Assembly: GCA_964642545.1 (NCBI GenBank)
Contig: CAZXQU010000004.1
Coordinates: forward strand, 14,162 to 78,161
DNA length: 64,000 nt
Origin: QYOJ01 sp964642545
GTDB lineage: Bacteria; Bacteroidota; Bacteroidia; Bacteroidales; FEN-979
Direction of reading: 5' to 3'
In this document: piece after piece, positions 25,736-33,997 of the stretch
Position numbering within the stretch: position 1 is the first letter of the stretch
How the letters are laid out: each line of letters begins with the position of its first letter
Made by a program: the position numbers and the translations under genes
The notes under the pieces: model-generated
The model's database searches: none
The model's input: the letters and a program-made list of their open reading frames with translations, nothing else
What the model was told of the DNA's origin: nothing

Positions 25736-28700
25736 ATGAGAATTCGAACTTTATTGACAGTGCTGGCTTTTGCGAGTATGGCATTTCATGGCTCCATCCT
25801 GGGTCAGGACGAGTCGGCTTCTGTTGGGCTGGAACCGGAAGCAATCAGTTTGCAGGAACAATTCCTGCTTTCTCGCATTCCCTTGCTGGAGCTCCCGGAT
25901 GCCTACAAAGGAGCAGATGCTCCGCTTGCTCCCTTTGCTGTGGATAACTCAACACAGCCCTATTTCAGGCCCATTACCACGCAATCGGGTTACGAATGCG
26001 GACAATCGGCCGGGGTAGCGTTCAACTTTACCTACGAGATCGACCGGTTGCGAGGAGTTGCGGCAAACACTACGAACAACCAGTATCCTACCCATTTTGT
26101 CTGGGATTTCCTGAATAACGGATACAACTACCAGGGAGCCAGCTTTTTCGATTCTTGGGAGATCGTAAGGGCCTGCGGTACGATGAACGTATCCGATTAT
26201 GGCGGCGCCCTGAATACAGGAGGAGAAAAGCGCTGGATTTCAGGATACAATGTATACTACAACGGGATGAAAAACCGGCTTAACTCGGTGAAAGCCATTC
26301 GTTGCGACAACCCTGCCGGACTGCAAACCCTTAAATACTGGCTGTGGGATCATCTTGAAGGATCTTTGGTGGGCGGCGTTGCCAATTTTTATGCCAAATT
26401 CTTCAGCTCTGTCGCCACAGTATTCCCTGCAGGTACACCGGAAGCCGGAAAATATGTGCAAACCGCCTGGAGCCCAAGCCCATCGCACGCATGGACCATC
26501 TGCGGATACAACGATTCGGTGAGGTATGACTACAACAATGATAGTCAGTACACCAACAACATAGATATTACGGGAGATGGGATTGTTGACATGCACGACT
26601 GGGAGATTGGCGGGTTGAAATTCGCGAATGGCTATTCCGGAACAGGATGGTGCAACCAGGGGTTTTGCTACATGATGTATAAAACCCTTGCCGATGACAT
26701 CGGTTACGGCGGCATCTGGGAACATACAGTTTATGTAATTGATGTCAAAGAGACCTGCGACCCCAGGCTAACCATGAAGGTCAGACTTAAGCACACCTCC
26801 CGCAACTTCCTGAAGGTGACTGTGGGCATGACCACTAACCTCTCATCCTCCGTTCCCGATCACGTGTATGAATACCCAATCTTCAATTACCAGGGCGGTG
26901 CCTATTATATGCAGGGCGGAACTTCCGAAGCAGATAAAATAATTGAATTTGGACTCGACCTCACACCCATCCTGAGCGATCTTGCTCCCGGGCAGATGGC
27001 CAAATATTTTCTGCAGGTTCAAGAGAATGACCTTGGCAACAGCGCAACAGGAGAGATTCTCCAGATGGCACTGACCGACTATACTGGAAGTTCTCCACAA
27101 ACTATCACCTGTACATCGACCCCAATAACCCTGGTCAATAACAGCATCACCCGGGTGAGTGTAAATCACAATGCTTCATTCGCTAAACCAGCAATCATTA
27201 CCACTTCCATGCCAGTTGCACAGCTATACCAGCCCTACTCATTCCAGCTGATAGCGTTGGGAGGAACACCTCCCTTCCACTGGGATGTGAAGCTTGAGTA
27301 TCCCGAGAGCCTGACCATGGCAATCTTCCCGGCAGTGACATCCCAGCAGCTGACCCCTACCAACAACAACACGGGTTATGCCATCAAAACACTTGACTTC
27401 CCATTCCCATTCTACCAGCGGGTTGTCGAAACCCTCTACATCTATGCGGATGGCTACATCCTGTTCGACGACATGCCGTATACCTATCCATACCTGATTG
27501 ACCCCAATATGCTTTTCCGTCAAACGGCCATCATCAGTCCGTTTATGACAGACCTGCGGCTCTACTACAACCTGGGCGACGGCATCTGGTATAAAGGAGA
27601 TGCCAACTCCGCCACCATCCGCTGGCAGGCATCTATCAATAATATGTCAGGATCCACAAACCTCAATTTTGCTGTAAAATTTTACCCCAATGGCTTGATC
27701 GAGTATTACTACGGCAACATGAATTACCCGATAAACACCCAATGGAAAGGTGGGATTTCGGGTGGCGATAACAAGAATTATCAATATTCGCAGCTTAATA
27801 ACTCGGGCACGATCCCTACCGGCACAAAGTGTACCTTTGCTGCCTGTGGTTACCCCGTGGAGATGGACATTTCAGAAAACGGCGTATTCAGTGGCATCCC
27901 CCAATACGTCTATACTAACCAGCAGATCAATTTCAGAGTGACAGATAACAACGGGATTTCCAATACAAAGGTGTTGTCATTCACAACCAATGGACTGTTG
28001 GTTGAATATACCATCAATTCGGGAGGAGACAGCCTGGTGGAGTATGGTGATACTGCTTTTGTCTCTTTCAGTCTTACCAACCTGGGGACACAACCCATTA
28101 CAGGGGTCTCTAGCTGGATCACCGAATCGGACCCCAATATCGCGCTGATGGACAGCACGCAAATAGTAGGTACGGTGCCTGGAGGACAAACAGTGACTTT
28201 CCTCGATGCATTTATTTTCCGTGTTGCCACAGATGTGCCAGACCAGCATCCCTTTACGCTTACGTTTCATGAAATCTCTAACCAGCAGAATTCCGAAACC
28301 ACAATCAGCCTGGTTGCACTGGCACCCGACATCGTGATTGGGAACGTTATCATTGTTGATGGCGACAATAGCCGGCTCGATCCCGGAGAGACAGCTGAGC
28401 TGCTTGTTGAGTTTGAAAACCATGGGGGCGCTAAAGTCCTTAATCTTAACACAGTGCTGTCATCCATAGATCCCCTGATCACGGTCAACCAGGGCTCAGG
28501 AACAATCCCTCTGCTGAAGCCCGATTCAACAACCCAACTCTCATTTACCGTTTCGGCGTCGGACCAGACTCCTTTTGAACACCTCTACCTTATAGATACG
28601 CAACTTTCGGTAAACAACGGATTTACCGGCACCGACAGCATCTGGTTGTTGTCTGGTGAACTCGTTGAGGATTTTGAAACAGGCACATTTTTAAAATATC

Positions 28701-30151
28701 CCTGGTATTTCGGCGGGTATGCCGACTGGAGCATGGATACTTTCGAGCCGCATGAAGGAACATATGCTGTAAAATCGGGATGGATCTACGAGGATATGGA
28801 GTCGGAGATCGTCATCACGCTGAACATCCTTTCCGGTGGAGAGATCAGCTTCTGGAAAAGGGTCTCATGCGAAAATGACCCCAATGGTACCGATTACGAC
28901 TATTTCGCCTTTTTCATTGACAACAATGAGATGGGCCGATGGGATGGTGATAACCCCTGGAACAAGGTAACCTATCCGGTCTCAAAGGGTTTTCACACGT
29001 TTAAATGGACCTATCACAAAGACAACTCTGTATCGGCATATTATGACAGAATATGGCTTGATTTTATTACTTTTCCTCCTTTCGCAGATGCCCTCCCGGT
29101 GATTGAAGTCAACCCGGGGTCATTGAGCAGAACACTCGACCTGGGAGAGACCGCGACTGAGGTGATATCGGTCACAAACGTTGGAGGTGGTCTGCTGAAT
29201 TACGCCATCCAGGTGTTTGACACCTCTTATTCGAAAACGGATCAGACAGACAATATTACCGGCTCTTCGCTGGTTTGTTCCGAGACCAGCTTTGTGCCCG
29301 GACAAGCATTCAGCTGGACACTGACCCTGAATAATGCCAGTACCGATAACGAACTCATAAAAGACCTCCGAATCGATATGCCTGCCGACATCACCGTGAA
29401 CAGCGCCACCAACTTCTCTGGCGGATCGCTGGGCGACCTGGTATTTGAAGGTACTACCGGTACAGGTGTCTCCCTGAACTGGCATGGTGAGAGCGGTGGT
29501 GGCCTTGGGGTCATCAAGCCAGGCGAAAGCGCAGTAGCCCTGGTAACGGGTTCCATCGGCGAGGAGAGTACCTTCGATGTCTTTATGGTCTATGTAATGG
29601 AGGGTGATCATACCGGAGGGCTTGACCATTTCGCATCAGGTGAAATCAGGATTGCCAATGAAGGATTGTCCAACGACTGGCTATCCCTGTCGTCAAATAC
29701 AGGGGATCTTCTCAGCGGTGAAAAAGATTTCATTATCGTAAACTTCACTACTGTAAACATTCCGTTTGGCGGCCATGACTGCAATCTTCTTGTTCGCGAC
29801 ATATATAACAACATCACTGTGGTTCCGGTTCACCTGCATGTCAACTGGCCGGTTGGGGTTTCTCCGGAAAAGGCGGGAGGCCCGACCCTTACTTCCTCTC
29901 CGAATCCGTTCAACCAGATAACAACAATCCGGTATTCTCTGGATGACAATTCACTGGTACAGCTGGATCTGTTCAATCTGCAGGGGGAGCATATTCGCAC
30001 CCTCACCAACATGTATCAAACCGAAGGCAATCATCAGATCACATGGGACGGTTGCAATAATGGAGGATCCCTGGTAAAACCCGGTGTCTATACTCTCAGG
30101 ATGACCACTTCAACAACAACAGATATCATTAAACTTATCCTGATAAGATAA
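25736..30151 (+). CDS. Secreted papain-like cysteine protease with T9SS C-terminal domain
   Basis: The 1471-residue protein starts with a signal peptide (about 1-23). Residues about 75-330 look like a C1A peptidase: QSGYECGQSAG (Gln83, Cys88), SPSHAWTICGY (His251) and KFANGYSGTGW (Asn298) line up with the papain Q-C-H-N set. Beta-rich repeat domains follow, one with a jelly-roll-like stretch from VEDFETG (about 980). The last about 90 residues (SSPNPFNQITTIRYSL… KPGVYTLRM) are a type-A T9SS sorting domain, so it should be exported across the outer membrane. Its place in a glycan cluster suggests processing of a surface protein; that is inference. Confidence 0.85.
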   Translation: MRIRTLLTVLAFASMAFHGSILGQDESASVGLEPEAISLQEQFLLSRIPLLELPDAYKGADAPLAPFAVDNSTQPYFRPITTQSGYECGQSAGVAFNFTYEIDRLRGVAANTTNNQYPTHFVWDFLNNGYNYQGASFFDSWEIVRACGTMNVSDYGGALNTGGEKRWISGYNVYYNGMKNRLNSVKAIRCDNPAGLQTLKYWLWDHLEGSLVGGVANFYAKFFSSVATVFPAGTPEAGKYVQTAWSPSPSHAWTICGYNDSVRYDYNNDSQYTNNIDITGDGIVDMHDWEIGGLKFANGYSGTGWCNQGFCYMMYKTLADDIGYGGIWEHTVYVIDVKETCDPRLTMKVRLKHTSRNFLKVTVGMTTNLSSSVPDHVYEYPIFNYQGGAYYMQGGTSEADKIIEFGLDLTPILSDLAPGQMAKYFLQVQENDLGNSATGEILQMALTDYTGSSPQTITCTSTPITLVNNSITRVSVNHNASFAKPAIITTSMPVAQLYQPYSFQLIALGGTPPFHWDVKLEYPESLTMAIFPAVTSQQLTPTNNNTGYAIKTLDFPFPFYQRVVETLYIYADGYILFDDMPYTYPYLIDPNMLFRQTAIISPFMTDLRLYYNLGDGIWYKGDANSATIRWQASINNMSGSTNLNFAVKFYPNGLIEYYYGNMNYPINTQWKGGISGGDNKNYQYSQLNNSGTIPTGTKCTFAACGYPVEMDISENGVFSGIPQYVYTNQQINFRVTDNNGISNTKVLSFTTNGLLVEYTINSGGDSLVEYGDTAFVSFSLTNLGTQPITGVSSWITESDPNIALMDSTQIVGTVPGGQTVTFLDAFIFRVATDVPDQHPFTLTFHEISNQQNSETTISLVALAPDIVIGNVIIVDGDNSRLDPGETAELLVEFENHGGAKVLNLNTVLSSIDPLITVNQGSGTIPLLKPDSTTQLSFTVSASDQTPFEHLYLIDTQLSVNNGFTGTDSIWLLSGELVEDFETGTFLKYPWYFGGYADWSMDTFEPHEGTYAVKSGWIYEDMESEIVITLNILSGGEISFWKRVSCENDPNGTDYDYFAFFIDNNEMGRWDGDNPWNKVTYPVSKGFHTFKWTYHKDNSVSAYYDRIWLDFITFPPFADALPVIEVNPGSLSRTLDLGETATEVISVTNVGGGLLNYAIQVFDTSYSKTDQTDNITGSSLVCSETSFVPGQAFSWTLTLNNASTDNELIKDLRIDMPADITVNSATNFSGGSLGDLVFEGTTGTGVSLNWHGESGGGLGVIKPGESAVALVTGSIGEESTFDVFMVYVMEGDHTGGLDHFASGEIRIANEGLSNDWLSLSSNTGDLLSGEKDFIIVNFTTVNIPFGGHDCNLLVRDIYNNITVVPVHLHVNWPVGVSPEKAGGPTLTSSPNPFNQITTIRYSLDDNSLVQLDLFNLQGEHIRTLTNMYQTEGNHQITWDGCNNGGSLVKPGVYTLRMTTSTTTDIIKLILIR

Positions 30152-30160
30152 AATCCCCTT

Positions 30161-32041
30161 ATGAAGAAAAGACAGAAATGGCTTATCATTCTTGGAATAG
30201 CTCTTGTTCTGATAATGATCTTTACCTATTTTGTGATCAGATATGTCCCCTGGAACAAGCTGATGAAAATTCCGACCTCCAGTGAAGTTGCTTTCGTTCA
30301 ACAGAACCCGATGCATAACCTTGCCCCAAATACATTGAGTTTTGATTTTGAGGTAGACTCAACGCAGGAGGTACCTGCGGGGATCTACAAAGGGATTGCC
30401 CACTCGGGAAACTATTCGGCCAAAGCATTTGGGAAAAACAGCTTTTCGATCAGCATCGTCAGGGATGCCGGAGAGATCGGGATTGAGAATCTCAACGGAG
30501 TGGCAATGAGCGCCTGGGTGTATGTCTTCCCCACTGATAAAGATGTCAATGGCTCGCTGGTTTTCGCCGCAAACAACTCTGTTGGAGTCAATATCTGCTG
30601 GAAAGGAGTGCACTTTAATGGTCCGCTGATCCCGAAAGAGAAGTGGACAAAAGTAAGTGCCTATTTCGACCTCTCTGATGTAAGGCTTCGTCCTGATGAC
30701 AAGATCCAACTCTATTTTTGGAACAATAGCAGCACCGACATCCTGGTCGACGATTTCTACTACGTTTTTGGAGCTCCCCACGAGCGTTTGGGAGATTCGG
30801 CCAGGGTCGACATGACCAAGGAGGTAGGATATACTTCACTATTTAACTATCCGCCTTTTTTTCCAGCCTGGATGCAGAAACAGGATATCGGAAACGCGGA
30901 TGGCTCTTTCCTTATCAGGGAGGATCAGAAGAACAGTGGGGAGATTTCTCCAAGCGACCAGGTGTTCGCCGGGAATTTTATTACCCCCAAAGGCACCCTT
31001 CAATCGATGCTGGTGATCAACCCTGATGGAATACCAACACTCTATCACTATTGTCAGACGACAAAGATGTTTCAAGAGATCACCCTGGACTGTCCGGCCG
31101 ATCTCTACCCCATCCTCCATGGATTTACAGGCTTGAAAGGCCTCTTCCTTTCCCGGGCGGAAGATTTGTTATTTGTGGCCAGTCCCCAGGGGATGGCCTT
31201 GCTCGGGTTTGAGGCGGCTTCAATTCCATGCAGCAAAAACACTTCCACAGCAAAGGTCAAAGTGTTGTGGAGATCGGCAGAACCTATGTTGGCTGAGATC
31301 GTGCTCAAGGACGACTGGCAGCTGACTTCCGGCGATCTCACCGGAAATGGTACCGATGAACTCCTTCTTTTTGATGGAGAAGGTTCATGGAAGATCCTTC
31401 AATTTTCAACAACGGGCTCCGGGTCGGGGGATTGGAAACTTCTGGCATCCGGCGAAGAGTATAAGATACGCGAATGGAACGGGGCCCTTGTGGAGTTCAA
31501 AGCTACTGCTGCACCCTATCTTTCGGCCTATAAAAATGACCTGATTCTGACCCGCTTCAGGGATCTCAAAACCGGTAAGGATGCATTTACACTGCTTCGG
31601 TTCCTGCCTGGCGACAATAAGTTCGTAAAGGTATTTCACGATAGCCACGGGAGTATTAGCTTGACCATTGGCATCGATACTCTGAAGATGACTGATCAGA
31701 TCGTTCCCGGGAGATTTCATCAGGGAAAGCCGATTACATTCATGCGTTACAACCGCGACTGGCGTTATGACCTGAAGGATATCCGTTTCAACGATTCTAC
31801 ATTCCAGATCCTTAATACCATCGATTTTGCCGGATATACGGGCGACCAAAATCCGAAATATTACGAGATCCTGAACCTCCATGCAGGTAACTGGCTTGAC
31901 CCAGATGTAACATCGGTGTTAGTGATCGGAAGGAACTGCAAAGATCCGGGATACATCGGAGGTGATTGCATGGGGTATGAGGATGTTCTTGATCTGCCAA
32001 ACATGCTTCAGCTTTATTCCTTTACACCCAACACACCATGA
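30161..32041 (+). CDS. Membrane-anchored protein with carbohydrate-binding-like module; function unknown
   Basis: The 626-residue product has a signal anchor at about residues 6-26. Residues about 55-195 are a module from SFDFEVDS through HSGNYSAKAFG to TDILVDDFYYVFG, like the C-terminal modules of the three GT39-like proteins. The rest contains repeated beta-propeller-like stretches such as GDLTGNGTDELLLFDGEGSW, similar to FG-GAP/VCBS repeats. I know no named family. It ends with ATGA overlap into the GH16-like lipoprotein, so the two are probably made together. Confidence 0.65.
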   Translation: MKKRQKWLIILGIALVLIMIFTYFVIRYVPWNKLMKIPTSSEVAFVQQNPMHNLAPNTLSFDFEVDSTQEVPAGIYKGIAHSGNYSAKAFGKNSFSISIVRDAGEIGIENLNGVAMSAWVYVFPTDKDVNGSLVFAANNSVGVNICWKGVHFNGPLIPKEKWTKVSAYFDLSDVRLRPDDKIQLYFWNNSSTDILVDDFYYVFGAPHERLGDSARVDMTKEVGYTSLFNYPPFFPAWMQKQDIGNADGSFLIREDQKNSGEISPSDQVFAGNFITPKGTLQSMLVINPDGIPTLYHYCQTTKMFQEITLDCPADLYPILHGFTGLKGLFLSRAEDLLFVASPQGMALLGFEAASIPCSKNTSTAKVKVLWRSAEPMLAEIVLKDDWQLTSGDLTGNGTDELLLFDGEGSWKILQFSTTGSGSGDWKLLASGEEYKIREWNGALVEFKATAAPYLSAYKNDLILTRFRDLKTGKDAFTLLRFLPGDNKFVKVFHDSHGSISLTIGIDTLKMTDQIVPGRFHQGKPITFMRYNRDWRYDLKDIRFNDSTFQILNTIDFAGYTGDQNPKYYEILNLHAGNWLDPDVTSVLVIGRNCKDPGYIGGDCMGYEDVLDLPNMLQLYSFTPNTP

Positions 32042-33996
32042 TGATGCGTCAACTATTCACCAGGTTCGTTACCTGTGCGGGAATGCTCCTTGTCGTTGCC
32101 GCCTGCTCTCATAAAACGGATAGTCCCGAGACGACAACAGGAGCGTTCACTATCCGCGACTTCAACCCAATGGCTAACTGGAAAATTGATTCAACAGGCA
32201 GGGAGAGAGTAGAGGGGAATAGACTTCTGTATCTCGATTATAGTGCTCCCAGAGAGTCGGGTTTCCTGATCCCTTCACGACGGCAAACGGAGGATGGCCT
32301 CTTCAGCATAGAGTTCTTTATCAAAAATACAGGGCAAGAAGCTCAGAAGTTTGCATACAAAATCTATTACCAGAACGAATCATATAAATTCCCGGAGAGG
32401 AATCCGGCTGATATCCTGATGATGCACCCCTTTGCTTGGGAGAATTTTTACGGAAGCTGGGAAGATGTTCAGAAGAGGTTTGTCTTAACGGAGGAGATCC
32501 CTGTCGACGGCGAGTTCCACAAGGTGACCGACAGGTTCAGGATTGTTGGGAATCCCAGGGATGAACAACGCTATTACAGCGACGGAACCAACGATCGATG
32601 GAAAAGGAATCCTCGTACAGGTGAGTACAGCTTCCTGCTGGTTGTCACCACCCCGGCTCTGGTCGACAGCAATGGGATCCCCAAATATATTCAGGATATC
32701 AGCCTGATGCATGACAGTGCATTTGTCAACCCCTATTTCTACTTTCTGTATGGAAATGGGTCAATGCTTCCCAATACATTAAAAAGCATCTACCCGCATA
32801 CATTGAAGGTGGTTGCCAAACCCGACCTCGGGGCAGGGATTTACATCAACCCGTGGTATTATCCGGCGGATAAATACGGAAAATATTTCACGGCAAATTG
32901 TGGCAACAACGACGAGATCTATAAAAAAGCAGCTTTCGAACAATTTGTTCATTACATTGATCCTACAACGAAATATGCCAACATCCCTGTCATCGCCGAC
33001 GTGCTGAATGATCATTACTCCTTGCGGGATTACAACTGGAATAAACAGTTCTATCGCAAAGAGGAACTAGTTGCCGTTACGGCAAGTACATCCAAACAAC
33101 CCTGTGAGACAGTAATCTCTGATCCCTCACAACACAAGATCATCATCAAAAACCCGGCAACCGAGTTTGGCAAATGGGAGAAGCAAAATGTGGGAGTGAT
33201 CACCCGACATGGCCTCACTTTTGGTAAGTGGACCGTGAAAGCGAAGTTGACAGAACTTCTGAATGAAAACGGTTTGTGGAATGGCCTTACCAATGCTATC
33301 TGGCTGATCACTCAGGACCAGTCGCCATGGAACTACCGAAGAGATTGCAACAATTCGGGATACTTTGCTCACTATTATGGAGGTGATACGGATGAAAGGG
33401 TAAAAAACATCGGGTATTCAGAGATCGATTTTGAGATTCTGAAGACCGTGAAGTATTGCCCCAACTATATCCTTCCTCCGGCTTACAACCAGGGCCTGAT
33501 CGACCAGTACAATGTGAACAACTGGAATGTCCCTATGCCAGGAGAGGTTCAGGAGATGAATGACAAGATCCTCGTGGCCTGCACCAACTGGGACATGGCC
33601 TGCAACGATCCGTCAAACTACCATGGCGGATGCAACCCGATAGTATATGACGATCACGTTTTCTGGCAGCACAAGTGGGGTGAGACATACAGGGCTATCA
33701 CTTCCAAGAGGTCCGAGCTGGATGACGAGATCTTCGGAAGCCCCTATTATTATTTTCAGATTGACTGGCAGCCCGAACGGATTATCTGGCGTATCGGACC
33801 TGAGAAGGATCAGTTGCGTATCGTCGGATATGTGGATAATACGATAACGTCAATCCCTAACAACCAGATGCTGTTGATCATCTCCCAGGAGTTTCACAAC
33901 ACCCGCTGGTGGGTCGGATCGATGTTTGACCAGGCCAACGTCCCATTCCCCAAAAACGACATCATCGGAGAGATCTTCGAAGTGACCATCGAATAA
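32038..33996 (+). CDS. Lipoprotein with GH16-like domain
   Basis: The 652-residue protein has a lipoprotein signal (VVAAC, Cys23). Residues about 375-650 resemble the laminarinase/GH16 beta-jelly-roll: FGKWTVKAKLTELLNENGLWNGLTNAIWL, then SEIDFEIL (Glu462, Asp464, Glu466), which fits the GH16 pattern ExDxE of the type without the beta-bulge, and later FQIDWQPERIIWRI, which matches the GH16 'Y.ieWtpd.I.wy' strand. The N-terminal 350 residues are unassigned. A surface or periplasmic glycan hydrolase or transglycosylase is a fair guess, in keeping with the neighbourhood. Confidence 0.6.
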   Translation: MMMRQLFTRFVTCAGMLLVVAACSHKTDSPETTTGAFTIRDFNPMANWKIDSTGRERVEGNRLLYLDYSAPRESGFLIPSRRQTEDGLFSIEFFIKNTGQEAQKFAYKIYYQNESYKFPERNPADILMMHPFAWENFYGSWEDVQKRFVLTEEIPVDGEFHKVTDRFRIVGNPRDEQRYYSDGTNDRWKRNPRTGEYSFLLVVTTPALVDSNGIPKYIQDISLMHDSAFVNPYFYFLYGNGSMLPNTLKSIYPHTLKVVAKPDLGAGIYINPWYYPADKYGKYFTANCGNNDEIYKKAAFEQFVHYIDPTTKYANIPVIADVLNDHYSLRDYNWNKQFYRKEELVAVTASTSKQPCETVISDPSQHKIIIKNPATEFGKWEKQNVGVITRHGLTFGKWTVKAKLTELLNENGLWNGLTNAIWLITQDQSPWNYRRDCNNSGYFAHYYGGDTDERVKNIGYSEIDFEILKTVKYCPNYILPPAYNQGLIDQYNVNNWNVPMPGEVQEMNDKILVACTNWDMACNDPSNYHGGCNPIVYDDHVFWQHKWGETYRAITSKRSELDDEIFGSPYYYFQIDWQPERIIWRIGPEKDQLRIVGYVDNTITSIPNNQMLLIISQEFHNTRWWVGSMFDQANVPFPKNDIIGEIFEVTIE

Positions 33997-33997
33997 T

